Source: Spirosoma rhododendri
Lineage (GTDB): Bacteria > Bacteroidota > Bacteroidia > Cytophagales > Spirosomataceae
Length of the DNA stretch: 64,000 nucleotides
Assembly (NCBI RefSeq): GCF_012849055.1
Contig: NZ_CP051677.1
Location: forward strand, 5,223,001 to 5,287,000
Direction: 5' to 3'
Shown: positions 41,285-49,108 of the stretch, piece by piece
Layout: the number at the start of each line of letters is the position of its first letter
How positions within the stretch are numbered: the first letter of the stretch is position 1
Notes under the pieces: model-generated
The model's input: only the letters and a program-made list of their open reading frames with translations
Database searches by the model: none
Told to the model about the DNA's origin: nothing
Made by a program: the position numbers and the translations under genes

Positions 41285-43012
41285 TTACTTCGTCTGTGTC
41301 AGGTATTCGGCAATGGGGCCGATGGCCAGGGCAGGAAAGAAACACAGTGCACCGATGATGACGATGACGATAAACAGCAGCGCACCGAACGTGTATGACT
41401 CGGTGGGCAACGTACCTGGCGAGGGCGGCACAAACCGCTTTTCGTAGAGCAGCGCACCAATCAGCAACGTTCCGACAATCGGGATGAACCGCCCCAGCAG
41501 CATAGCGAGCGCAGTCGTCAGGTTCCAGAACGGAGTGTTGTCGCCCAGCCCCTCGAAGCCCGATCCATTCCCCGCCACCGACGATACGTACTCGTACAAC
41601 ATCGTCGTAAAACAGTGGTAACCGACCGGGCCGGCGTTCCGGCTGCTAAGCCAGCCCAGCGACACCCCGCCGTCGGGCGATTGGTGGGCAACCAGTACGG
41701 CAACGGCCGTCAGCCCCAGATACAACAGCGGCTGCGCGACAATGATACCCGTTGCCAGCTGAATTTCGATTTGGCCAACTTTTTTGCCCAGCAGTTCGGG
41801 TGTGCGACCGATCATCAGGCTACCGATAAAAATGGCGATGATGATGTACAGAAACAGGTACATAAACCCCGTTCCGACTCCGCCGTAGAACGCATCGATC
41901 TGCATACCCAGCAGCATAAACAACCCCGACAGGGCCGTGTAGCTGTCGTGCATCGAGGTAAGCGCCCCCGCCGGAATCACGATATTAACCCCGCACCAGA
42001 ACGCCGATGCCAAGGTACCAAACCGCATTTCTTTCCCTTCCAGACTACCCGCTGACTGATTGATACCCAGCGCACTGATGGCCGGGTTACCCGCCCACTC
42101 CTGCTGCATGATTGGAATGGTCAGCATAAGCCAGCACCCGGTCATGAGCGTGAAGATGATAACGCCCAGCTTGCGCCGGTTCAGGTAGAAACCAACGAAG
42201 CAGACAAATGCCATCGGCAGCAGAAACACGGTAATCAGGTGCAGGCAATACGTCGCCATCGTCGGATTCTCGAACGGGTGCGCCGTGTTGGCCCCGAAGA
42301 ACCCGCCCCCGTTCGACCCCAAATGCTTGATCGGCAGCATAGCCGCCACAGGTCCGCGCGCAACGGTTACGGTGTCGCCCTGCAACGTCTGCACGGTGTC
42401 GTAGGGCGCAAACGTCATGGGTACCCCGGCAAACACCAGCCCGATAGCGACCAGCAGCGATAAGGGCAGCAGCACCCGCGTGAGGGAGCGCATCAGATCG
42501 CCATAAAAGTTGCCGGGGCTCGTGCCGGACTCGGCCCGTAACGACCGCACCAGTGCCACCCCTACTGCCAGACTAGTTGCCGCCGATACAAATTGCAGAA
42601 ACATCAGCACAACCATCTGCGAAAAATACGTCGCGCCGGTTTCGCCTGAATAGTGCTGGAGGTTGGTGCTGGTCAGAAAACTGATCGCTGTGTTCAGCGC
42701 CAGCGTCCATTCCATCGACGGGATGTTCTGCTGATTCCAGACCGGAATCCGGGCCTGTGTCATCAGCAGCCCCACAGCCAGTACGAGCCAGACCACACTT
42801 GTTACCCCCACCGCCCCCAGGTACTGCGACCAGCGCATCGACACGCCGGGGTCGACGCCGATTAGCCGGAACAGGGTTCGTTCAACCGGGGCCAGCCAGT
42901 CCAGCAGACTGCGCTCATGCCCGAATACCCGGCTCAGATACCGACCTATCAGGATCGACAGGCCAACGGCCGCGCCAAACAACAGGGCCAGACCAATTAA
43001 CTCACTACGCAT
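41285..43012 (-). CDS. kdpA: KdpA, second copy (downstream of kdpC)
   Basis: 575 aa, full length for the K+-translocating subunit with four pore repeats. The selectivity-filter regions are STNLQHYSGE (115-124), GSNGGGFFGANTAHPFENP, PAGALTSMHDS and SSVAGNGSGFEGLGDN. The filter glutamine Q119 and the glycines are kept. The first filter is closer to the E. coli TNTNWQ than that of the other copy. A short 15-bp hairpin separates it from kdpC. Both KdpA proteins would have to share the single KdpB and KdpC, or one could be specialised or non-functional. Confidence 0.95.
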   Translation of the reverse strand: MRSELIGLALLFGAAVGLSILIGRYLSRVFGHERSLLDWLAPVERTLFRLIGVDPGVSMRWSQYLGAVGVTSVVWLVLAVGLLMTQARIPVWNQQNIPSMEWTLALNTAISFLTSTNLQHYSGETGATYFSQMVVLMFLQFVSAATSLAVGVALVRSLRAESGTSPGNFYGDLMRSLTRVLLPLSLLVAIGLVFAGVPMTFAPYDTVQTLQGDTVTVARGPVAAMLPIKHLGSNGGGFFGANTAHPFENPTMATYCLHLITVFLLPMAFVCFVGFYLNRRKLGVIIFTLMTGCWLMLTIPIMQQEWAGNPAISALGINQSAGSLEGKEMRFGTLASAFWCGVNIVIPAGALTSMHDSYTALSGLFMLLGMQIDAFYGGVGTGFMYLFLYIIIAIFIGSLMIGRTPELLGKKVGQIEIQLATGIIVAQPLLYLGLTAVAVLVAHQSPDGGVSLGWLSSRNAGPVGYHCFTTMLYEYVSSVAGNGSGFEGLGDNTPFWNLTTALAMLLGRFIPIVGTLLIGALLYEKRFVPPSPGTLPTESYTFGALLFIVIVIIGALCFFPALAIGPIAEYLTQTK

Positions 43013-43028
43013 TGATTCCCGATTTACC

Positions 43029-43061
43029 CCGGTGAGTCCGGTGGTTCACCGGCATCACCGG
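43029..43061. repeat. Short word hairpin between kdpC and kdpA
   Basis: CCGGTGAGTCCGGTG (43029-43043) pairs with 43047-43061 over 15 nt with two mismatches. It lies 9 nt after the kdpC stop and 16 nt before the kdpA start. Confidence 0.6.
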
Positions 43062-43070
43062 TACGTTTCG

Positions 43071-43634
43071 TTATTTGAGCGCGTCCAGCGCGACGTTTAG
43101 TTTTAGCACATTCACCGTCGACGGGCCAAACACGCCAAACAATGGGCCGTGGGTGTGTTCATCGACCAGTTGGGTAAGCCGCTCTGCCGATATACCGCGT
43201 ACTTTCGCAACCCGGGCAATCTGAATTTTAGCCGCTTCAGGCGACAAATCGGGGTCGAGGCCGGAGCCGGACGCCGTCACGAGTTCGGCGGGGATATCCG
43301 CTTTTTTCACCGTCGGGTTGTGCACCATAAACGTGTCGATACGGGCCTCAACGGCTTTCAGGTAGTCGGGGTTCGAGGGTGCTTTGTTCGAGCCAGCCGA
43401 GCCAGCCGCGTTGTACTCAACCGCCGACGGGCGCGAATTGAAATACTTATCGTCGGTAAATTTCTGCCCGACGAGCGCGTAACCAACCACTTTACCGTTG
43501 GCTTCGACCGTAACGCCTTTACCACCACCGGGTGCAAGTTTGGCAATACCCGCCACCACGAGCGGATAGATAACGGATGTCAGAATAAGCATGACCACCG
43601 TCAGGCGGATAGCGGGAATAAGATTCGTTTTCAT
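43071..43634 (-). CDS. kdpC: KdpC, K+-transporting ATPase subunit C
   Basis: 187 aa. One N-terminal membrane helix (about 8-30, IRLTVVMLILTSVIYPLVVA) anchors a periplasmic domain. The motifs GQKFTDDKYFNSRPSA, GSGLDPDLSPEAAKIQIARV and TLLVDEHTHGP-like QLVDEHTHGPLFGVFGPSTV are typical of KdpC. The AGSAGSNKAPSNPDY region equals the usual SGGSNLGPTNP loop. It stabilises the KdpA-KdpB complex and raises K+ affinity. It starts 5 nt after an LTPGPSP-type repeat that separates it from kdpB. Confidence 0.95.
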   Translation of the reverse strand: MKTNLIPAIRLTVVMLILTSVIYPLVVAGIAKLAPGGGKGVTVEANGKVVGYALVGQKFTDDKYFNSRPSAVEYNAAGSAGSNKAPSNPDYLKAVEARIDTFMVHNPTVKKADIPAELVTASGSGLDPDLSPEAAKIQIARVAKVRGISAERLTQLVDEHTHGPLFGVFGPSTVNVLKLNVALDALK

Positions 43635-43639
43635 GGGAT

Positions 43640-43787
43640 TGACCTCACCCCCGGCCCCTCTCCTAAACAGGAGAGGGGGGCAGGCTCGGAAGTTTTATTT
43701 TGCTTACTTCTTTACAAAGTATTCGAACGTAAATTTTCTGATAGTTACCCCTCTCCTGTTTTAGGAGAGGGGATGGGGGTGAGGTCA
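43640..43787. repeat. LTPGPSP-type inverted repeat between kdpB and kdpC
   Basis: Two inverted copies of a CTCACCCCC...CCCTCTCCT word end at 43640 and 43787. Each has its own small hairpin (CCCTCTCC...GGAGAGGG at 43657-43678 and 43749-43771), with an AT-rich spacer between. This is the widespread bacterial intergenic repeat whose translation reads LTPGPSP. It lies 19 nt after the kdpB stop and 5 nt before the kdpC ATG. Confidence 0.9.
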
Positions 43788-43806
43788 ACGGCCGCTGCCG
43801 TGAGGT

Positions 43807-45858
43807 CTACCCAAACACCCCGACCAGCAGATCGATCAGTTTAATACCGATGAAGGGGGCAATGACGCCACCAACGCCGTAGAGCAGCAGGTTCCGGCGC
43901 AGCAGGGCCGACGCACCGATGGGCTTGTATTCAACCCCACGCAGGGCCAGCGGAATCAGCATCGGGATGATGATCGCGTTGAAAATCACCGCCGACAGGA
44001 TGGCCGACTCGGCACTGTGCAACCGCATGATGTTCAGTGCCTGCAAGGCCGGAATCGACGTGATGAACAGGGCCGGAACGATAGCAAAGTACTTGGCGAC
44101 GTCGTTAGCGATACTGAACGTCGTCAGTGTACCGCGTGTGATCAGCAACTGCTTCCCAATTTCGACTACCTCGATCAGTTTCGTCGGGTCGTTGTCAAGA
44201 TCGACCATGTTACCGGCTTCCTTGGCGGCCTGCGTACCGGAGTTCATCGCCACACCCACGTCGGCCTGGGCCAGAGCGGGGGCGTCGTTGGTACCGTCGC
44301 CCATCATCGCGACGAGCTTACCACCCGTCTGTTCGTGGCGGATGTACTGCATCTTATCTTCCGGCTTGGCTTCGGCAATGAAGTCGTCGACACCTGCTTT
44401 TTCGGCGATAAACTTGGCGGTCAGCGGGTTGTCGCCCGTTACCATCACCGTCTTGACGCCCATTTTCCGCAGACGGTCGAAGCGTTCAGCGATGCCGGGT
44501 TTGATGATATCCTGCAACTCGACGACACCTTTCACCTCCTCGTTTTCCGTCACGACCAGTGGCGTTCCACCGTTAGCTGCAATCTCCTTTGCTTTCGCGT
44601 CAGTCTCTGGCGGGAAGTGATTTCCCACCCGTTCCACAATAGTACGGATCGAGTCGGTTGCTCCTTTGCGAATGCGTTCGCCGGTAGCCAGATCAATACC
44701 CGACGAGCGGGTTTCAGCCGTGAACTTGATGAGTTTAGACCCCGTCGTGTTCAGGTGCCGCGTCACATCCGATCCGGCCAGTTCCACAATCGACTTACCT
44801 TCGGGCGTTTCGTCGGCCAGCGAACTCAGGGCGGCAATGCGCACCATATCGGCCTGCTTGATACCCGGTGCCGGGTAAAAATTCGTCGCTTTGCGATTAC
44901 CAATCGTGATCGTACCCGTTTTGTCGAGCAGCAGCGTGTCGATGTCGCCCGCCGTTTCCACCGCCCGGCCCGACTTGGCAATGACGTTGGCCCGCAGTGC
45001 GCGGTCCATCCCCGCGATACCGATAGCCGACAGCAGCCCGCCGATGGTGGTCGGAATCAGGCAGACGAACAGCGAAATCAGGGCCGCGATGGTAATGGGT
45101 GTGTTAGCGTAATCGGCGAAGGGTTTTAGAGCGACGCAGACGATGATGAAAATCAGCGTAAAACCGGCCAGCAGAATCGTCAGGGCAATTTCATTCGGTG
45201 TCTTCTGCCGCGACGCACCTTCGACCAGTGCAATCATCTTGTCGAGAAACGATTCCCCCGGCTGCGTCGTCACCTGCACTTTAATATAGTCCGACAGCAC
45301 TTTCGTACCGCCCGTCACCGACGATTTGTCGCCCCCCGCTTCGCGAATAACCGGTGCCGATTCGCCCGTAATGGCCGATTCGTCGATGGTAGCCAGCCCT
45401 TCGATGATTTCCCCGTCCGAGGGGATGATATCACCCGGTTCGCAGACAAAGACGTCGCCTTTTTTGAGTTGGGCCGACGAGATCGTCTGTATCTCGTTGG
45501 TGTACATATTCCCCACCGCCCGGATCACTTTGGCCGGAGTTTCCTGTCGGGTTTTGCGGAGCGATTCGGCCTGCGCCTTACCCCGCGCTTCGGCGATGGC
45601 TTCGGCGAAGTTGGCAAACAGCAGCGTCAGCAGCAGAATAAACGTGATCGTGATGTTGTAGCCCAGCGACCCCTGCGTCTGATCGCCCGACACACCGATG
45701 TAGACCGTTACCAGCACCATAATCAGCGTGCCGATTTCGACGGTGAACATAACCGGATTCTTGATGAGAATAGCCGGATTTAACTTGACGAATGACTCCC
45801 GGATGGCCGTTCGAACGAGTGCGCCCTGGAACAGTGACGGGGAAGATTGATTTGCCAT
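43807..45858 (-). CDS. kdpB: KdpB, K+-transporting P-type ATPase
   Basis: 683 aa, normal length. The phosphorylation site is D312 in [15 protein letters not shown] is at 164-167, whose serine corresponds to the residue phosphorylated for inhibition in E. coli KdpB. Nucleotide-domain motifs [17 protein letters not shown] and [12 protein letters not shown] are present, as is the IPTTIGGLL of the membrane segment. It hydrolyses ATP to drive K+ through KdpA. Unusually, its start codon lies at the edge of a toxin-antitoxin insertion, so the next upstream kdp gene (kdpA at 46907-48637) is about 1 kb away and expression must pass through antisense TA genes or use another promoter. Confidence 0.97.
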   Translation of the reverse strand: MANQSSPSLFQGALVRTAIRESFVKLNPAILIKNPVMFTVEIGTLIMVLVTVYIGVSGDQTQGSLGYNITITFILLLTLLFANFAEAIAEARGKAQAESLRKTRQETPAKVIRAVGNMYTNEIQTISSAQLKKGDVFVCEPGDIIPSDGEIIEGLATIDESAITGESAPVIREAGGDKSSVTGGTKVLSDYIKVQVTTQPGESFLDKMIALVEGASRQKTPNEIALTILLAGFTLIFIIVCVALKPFADYANTPITIAALISLFVCLIPTTIGGLLSAIGIAGMDRALRANVIAKSGRAVETAGDIDTLLLDKTGTITIGNRKATNFYPAPGIKQADMVRIAALSSLADETPEGKSIVELAGSDVTRHLNTTGSKLIKFTAETRSSGIDLATGERIRKGATDSIRTIVERVGNHFPPETDAKAKEIAANGGTPLVVTENEEVKGVVELQDIIKPGIAERFDRLRKMGVKTVMVTGDNPLTAKFIAEKAGVDDFIAEAKPEDKMQYIRHEQTGGKLVAMMGDGTNDAPALAQADVGVAMNSGTQAAKEAGNMVDLDNDPTKLIEVVEIGKQLLITRGTLTTFSIANDVAKYFAIVPALFITSIPALQALNIMRLHSAESAILSAVIFNAIIIPMLIPLALRGVEYKPIGASALLRRNLLLYGVGGVIAPFIGIKLIDLLVGVFG

Positions 45859-45898
45859 TTTGGTTATCTTTACTAAAAAACAGAGTTTGTTATGACGG
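45856..45898. repeat. Direct repeat, copy A (kdpB start / TA promoter)
   Basis: 43 nt nearly identical to 46219-46259. They share CATTTTGGTTATCTTT, then ACAGAGTTTGTTATGACGG, differing by a two-base indel and one base. Copy A includes the kdpB ATG (CAT at 45856-45858) and the start of the orphan antitoxin. It marks the left border of a tandem duplication. Confidence 0.85.
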
Positions 45899-46206
45899 TC
45901 GAACAGGCTTCTATCGAGCAGGTCTTTCAGAAGGCGGGTTACTCATCGAGCACCGATTACACGATCAAAAAGATGCAGGAAGAATTGCTGCGTGAACTCA
46001 AAGTGTGCAGCGACCGCATCGACGCGTTTGAAGCGAAATACGGCATGCGCTATGAGGAGTTCGACAAGCGTTTCAACGAGGTGACACAGGTTGGTTTGTT
46101 TGAACGCGAAGACGACATCATGGATTGGCGGGCGGAGTTGATCGAGCTGCGAGGTATTGAAAAACGACTGACCATTATCGCCCAGCGGCTGGTACCCGAA
46201 AGTTGA
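45892..46206 (+). CDS. Orphan antitoxin-like protein, paralogue of the next gene
   Basis: 104 aa, charged and helical. It aligns with the protein at 46253-46567: [16 protein letters not shown] versus RIDYYQQKYGMDFIEF, and EREDDIMDW versus EKEDDDMEW. Its last codons (LTIIAQR) are encoded by 21 nt (46167-46187) identical to the 3' end of the toxin gene (46884-46904). The simplest reading is a duplicated antitoxin-toxin cassette whose toxin was deleted, leaving an antitoxin joined to the toxin tail. A weaker -7 box (TATCTTTA, 45865-45872) precedes it. It may act as a spare antitoxin or be decaying. Confidence 0.7.
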   Translation: MTVEQASIEQVFQKAGYSSSTDYTIKKMQEELLRELKVCSDRIDAFEAKYGMRYEEFDKRFNEVTQVGLFEREDDIMDWRAELIELRGIEKRLTIIAQRLVPES

Positions 46207-46235
46207 TTGGCTGGTTGTCATTTTGGTTATCTTTG
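46207..46235 (+). promoter_or_regulatory. Promoter of the TumE-type TA cassette
   Basis: TATCTTTG at 46228-46235 matches TAnnTTTG exactly, with TTGG at 46207-46210 as -33 (17-nt spacer). The ATG is 18 nt downstream of the box. The -7 part lies in the duplicated block. Confidence 0.6.
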
Positions 46236-46259
46236 AAAAAACAGAGTTTGTTATGACGG
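46219..46259. repeat. Direct repeat, copy B
   Basis: 41 nt matching copy A at 45856-45898. It contains the CAT that in copy A is the kdpB start, which shows the duplication carried the kdpB junction with it. Confidence 0.85.
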
Positions 46260-46567
46260 CTCCTCTTGCAACAGATCGGCTCGACAACCTTGCCCAATCG
46301 CTGGGCTATCGGAGTGTGTTTGATTTTACGCGTATTCAACTTCGTCATGCCGTCGAACAGAAGATGGCGTATTATCAGAGTCGCATCGATTACTACCAGC
46401 AGAAGTACGGTATGGACTTCATTGAGTTTCGTCGTCGCGTGGTCGACAAAACGGATTCGCATCTATCCAAATTCGGCATCATCGAGAAAGAAGATGACGA
46501 CATGGAGTGGGAATTAAGCATTGAAATGGTTCAGGGCTACACTGACGAACTGCAAGTACTTAGCTGA
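46253..46567 (+). CDS. Putative antitoxin of the TumE-type toxin
   Basis: 104 aa from ATG 46253; an upstream ATG at 46223 would start inside the promoter. It is highly charged and predicted mostly helical (AVEQKMAYYQSRIDYYQQKY, then EKEDDDMEWEL), with no recognisable helix-turn-helix. Its stop overlaps the toxin start by one base (TGATG), the usual TA arrangement with antitoxin first. The family is not one I can name. The assignment rests on position and on the paralogue next door. Without a DNA-binding domain, autoregulation is uncertain. Confidence 0.7.
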   Translation: MTAPLATDRLDNLAQSLGYRSVFDFTRIQLRHAVEQKMAYYQSRIDYYQQKYGMDFIEFRRRVVDKTDSHLSKFGIIEKEDDDMEWELSIEMVQGYTDELQVLS

Positions 46568-46920
46568 TGGAAGCAGCCATTGAACCGTATCCAGATCTGA
46601 TTAGCAGTTGGATCATCACCGCTCAGGAAGAAAATAGTGTCGTTAGTTTTCGCAAAGCGCGCATTCTGTTCCGGAATGGCAGTTCGCTGTCTATTTTCGA
46701 GAAGCTGCATAAACCTGACAATCATTACCGCTACGGCTATCAATGGCAAACGGCTGACAATGTGTTGATTCACCGTTGGGATAACGCTCTTCACTACGAG
46801 CAAATCGAAACGTTTCCTTTTCACCAGCACGTCGGTTCGGAAGAAAACGTGCAGCCTTCCAAGCCGATGACATTGGCCGATGTACTGACCATTATCGCCC
46901 AGCGCATCACTTCAGGCTGA
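46567..46920 (+). CDS. TumE-type toxin (DUF6516 family)
   Basis: 117 aa. The core pattern FRNGSSLSIFEKLH, YRYGYQWQTADNVLIHRWDN and TFPFHQHVGSEENVQPS matches the DUF6516/TumE toxin family, whose conserved Y-x-W-Q...RWDNAxHH...FPxHxH blocks are kept. The C-terminus is LADVLTIIAQRI. TumE-like proteins are found as toxins in two-gene modules; the target is not known to me. The last 14 nt overlap the 3' end of the convergent kdpA, so the cassette fits the gap with nothing to spare. Confidence 0.8.
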   Translation: MEAAIEPYPDLISSWIITAQEENSVVSFRKARILFRNGSSLSIFEKLHKPDNHYRYGYQWQTADNVLIHRWDNALHYEQIETFPFHQHVGSEENVQPSKPMTLADVLTIIAQRITSG

Positions 46921-48637
46921 AATACTCGGCCAGCGGACCCAGCGTGAGAGCGGGGAAGAACGACAGCGCGGTGATGATCATGATAACTGCGAAGACCATC
47001 AGCCCGAATGTACCGTTGTCGGTTGGCAGCGTACCGCTCGATTCAGGCACGTACTTCTTCCGGGCCAGCAGACCCGCAATCGCGACGGGGCCGATGATTG
47101 GCAGGAAACGACCCAGCAGCAGCACGATACCCGTAGCATAGTTCCAGAAAAAGTTGTTGTCGCCCAGTCCTTCAAAGCCGGAGCCGTTGTTGGCGTTGGC
47201 CGACGTGAACTCGTAGAGCATCTCCGAAAAACCGTGGTAGCCGGGGTTATTCAGCCAAGCCGACGGCTTCACCGCCCAATCAGCGTTGGGGTAGTTGACG
47301 AACAGCCAGGCCGCCAGTGCCGTGCCACCCTTGACGAGCAGCGTACTGACCAGCGCGACAATCGACGCGATCTTGATCTCCCGCGCTTCGACTTTTCGAC
47401 CGAAGAACTCCGGTGTCCGGCCTACCATCAGGCCCGAAATAAAGACCGCGATAATCAGGAAGTAATAGAAGTTCAGGATACCGACGCCACAGCCGCCGTA
47501 GAAGGCGCCGGTCATCATACCCAGCAGTTGCATCATTCCCGACACCGGCATTGATGAATCGTGCATGGAGTTGACCGAACCCGTCGAGATGATTGTCGTG
47601 ACGATGCTCCAGTAGCCCGACGCCAGCGGTCCGAAACGAACCTCTTTGCCTTCCATCGCGCCCGTCGGCTGGGCAACACCCATGCGGGCAATGGCGGGGT
47701 TGCCGTGCAGTTCGCTGATGAGCGTCGGTACGAGCAGCATCAGCATCCCAACCGTCATTACGCCGTAGATCATCCAGGCGAATTTTTTCCGGTTTATCAG
47801 GAAACCCAGCGCGAAGATCATCGCAATCGGCAGAATCACCTGCGCGATCATCTCGGCCATGTTGGTCAGGTAGTTGGGGTTTTCGAGCGGATGCGCCGAG
47901 TTGGCCCCGAAGTAACCCCCACCGTTGGTCCCGATGTGTTTGATACCGATCAGCGCAGCCGCCGGCCCCCGCGACACGCCAACCGTATCGCCCTGCATAG
48001 TCACGACGCTGTCTTTACCGTCGAAGCTGGCGGGTGTCCCGTTGAATACCAGCACGATAGATAGCAGCAGCGAGAACGGCAGCAGAATCCGTGTGATCGA
48101 TTTGACGAAGTAGACGTAAAAATTACCGACCGTATCGACGCTTTTGGGCAGAAACGACCGGACAATCAGAATCAGCGCGGCAATACCGGTTGCGGCCGAC
48201 ATAAACATCAGGAAGTTGAACACCCCGATCTGCGTCAGATACGTGGCCCCCGATTCGCCGGAGTAGTGCTGCAAATCGCAGTTGACCAGGAAGCTGATCG
48301 CGGTGTTGAATGCCAGGTCAGGCGTCATCGACGGGTTCCCGTCGGGGTTGAGCGGCAGGCTTCCCTGCGTCAGCAGGAGCGAAAACGCGTACACCAGCCA
48401 CACAGCGTTGATCGTCAGCAGGGCGACAAGGCTGGCTTTCCAGCTCATCTCCTGCGTTTCGTCGATGCCGCCGAGCCGGTAAATCAGCCGTTCGAGCGGC
48501 CGCATAAAATCAAATACCGGTCCGCCGGTGCGGTTGGGCTTTCCGGCGAACACGTTCGCGATGTACTTGCCCAGCGGGATGGCCAGCAGCACGGTCAGGC
48601 CGTACATGGCGAATATCCCAATCCATTCGGAAGTCAT
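46907..48637 (-). CDS. kdpA: KdpA, first copy (upstream of kdpB)
   Basis: 576 aa, full length. Filter regions are NCDLQHYSGE (119-128), GTNGGGYFGANSAHPLENP, ISTGSVNSMHDS and NANNGSGFEGLGDN. The first filter has C120 and D121 where the other KdpA has T116 and N117. The third has T before G where the other has A and E. coli has C. It directly follows kdpF and a 28-aa membrane ORF, so it is the KdpA in canonical position. It is cut off from kdpB by the inserted TA cassette. Confidence 0.95.
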   Translation of the reverse strand: MTSEWIGIFAMYGLTVLLAIPLGKYIANVFAGKPNRTGGPVFDFMRPLERLIYRLGGIDETQEMSWKASLVALLTINAVWLVYAFSLLLTQGSLPLNPDGNPSMTPDLAFNTAISFLVNCDLQHYSGESGATYLTQIGVFNFLMFMSAATGIAALILIVRSFLPKSVDTVGNFYVYFVKSITRILLPFSLLLSIVLVFNGTPASFDGKDSVVTMQGDTVGVSRGPAAALIGIKHIGTNGGGYFGANSAHPLENPNYLTNMAEMIAQVILPIAMIFALGFLINRKKFAWMIYGVMTVGMLMLLVPTLISELHGNPAIARMGVAQPTGAMEGKEVRFGPLASGYWSIVTTIISTGSVNSMHDSSMPVSGMMQLLGMMTGAFYGGCGVGILNFYYFLIIAVFISGLMVGRTPEFFGRKVEAREIKIASIVALVSTLLVKGGTALAAWLFVNYPNADWAVKPSAWLNNPGYHGFSEMLYEFTSANANNGSGFEGLGDNNFFWNYATGIVLLLGRFLPIIGPVAIAGLLARKKYVPESSGTLPTDNGTFGLMVFAVIMIITALSFFPALTLGPLAEYFSLK

Positions 48638-48646
48638 ATCGTTTTT

Positions 48647-48735
48647 AAAGAGCGAAAGAGTGAATGAGTGAAAGAGCGAACGAAGAGCCAGCGCATGAGC
48701 TTTCGCTCTTTCGCTCTTTCATTCTTTCGCTCTTT
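48647..48735. repeat. Octad-word hairpin between kdpF and kdpA
   Basis: The left arm (48647-48680) reads AAAGAGCG, AAAGAGTG, AATGAGTG, AAAGAGCG. The right arm (48701-48735), reverse complemented, reads AAAGAGCG, AAAGAATG, AAAGAGCG, AAAGAGCG. Differences occur inside whole words while the 8-nt phase is kept. It lies 4 nt after the kdpF stop and 9 nt before the kdpA start. Confidence 0.75.
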
Positions 48736-48739
48736 GACA

Positions 48740-48820
48740 CTAGAATTTTTCCGGTTTGATGAGCACGTAGAGCATGTAGGCAAACACCAGCAGGGCTACG
48801 ACGAAGAGGAGAGTAATCAT
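48740..48820 (-). CDS. kdpF: KdpF, small K+-ATPase membrane subunit
   Basis: 26 aa: one hydrophobic helix (ITLLFVVALLVFAYMLYVLI) ending KPEKF. The YxLIxPExF ending is the KdpF signature. KdpF sits beside KdpA and stabilises the complex in the inner membrane. Its ATG overlaps the stop of the preceding 28-aa ORF (ATGA), indicating translational coupling. Confidence 0.85.
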   Translation of the reverse strand: MITLLFVVALLVFAYMLYVLIKPEKF

Positions 48821-48903
48821 ATTTTTTCGAACCAGTCGATGGTTTTGTAAAAGGCCACGAAACAAAGCAGGGCCGACACAATAAGAAGCAGCAGGGTTGC
48901 CAT
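48817..48903 (-). CDS. 28-aa single-helix membrane peptide upstream of kdpF
   Basis: Starts ATG at 48903: MATLLLLIVSALLCFVAFYK, then TIDWFEKI and TGA overlapping the kdpF start by four bases. It has one hydrophobic helix and a charged C-terminus, a similar size to KdpF, and lies first in the kdp operon. I do not recognise a named family. Coupling to kdpF and membrane character suggest an accessory Kdp peptide, which is inference. Absence of a known domain and short length keep confidence moderate. Confidence 0.6.
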   Translation of the reverse strand: MATLLLLIVSALLCFVAFYKTIDWFEKI

Positions 48904-48938
48904 AAACAGTGGTACATCAAGTTGTCGGACTACCCATG

Positions 48939-48953
48939 CCAAGAAATAGACCA
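48939..48953 (-). promoter_or_regulatory. Possible sigma-54 -24/-12 element of the kdp operon
   Basis: On the minus strand TGGTCTATTTCTTGG has TGG and TTG at the -24/-12 spacing, but GG replaces GC at -12 and the CAC of -24 is missing. No TAnnTTTG box is present between 48904 and 49030. The gene upstream encodes a sigma-54 activator. A weak candidate only. Confidence 0.25.
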
Positions 48954-49033
48954 GAGCGAGACAGGCTCAATAGATTGTAGGCAACGTTCAGACTAACAGT
49001 TAGTTATATCTCTTGATTGTTCAGCCAGCACCA

Positions 49034-49082
49034 AAAACGGCAAGCCGACCTTTCCATTTTGGTAGGGTCGGCTTGCCGTTTT
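49034..49082 (-). terminator. Strong terminator after the response regulator gene
   Basis: AAAACGGCAAGCCGACC (49034-49050) pairs exactly with 49066-49082 and has T runs on both strands. It separates the regulator transcript from the kdp structural genes. Confidence 0.85.
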
Positions 49083-49108
49083 GATAGGGTGTCAATTTGG
49101 ATAGGACG

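Noticed and set aside
43149..43844. 231-aa frame containing LTPGPSPKQERG
   Set aside because: It is the usual false translation of the LTPGPSP intergenic repeat plus antisense kdpC.
44017..45129. 370-aa open frame on the plus strand
   Set aside because: Antisense to kdpB, low-complexity R/Q/H composition.
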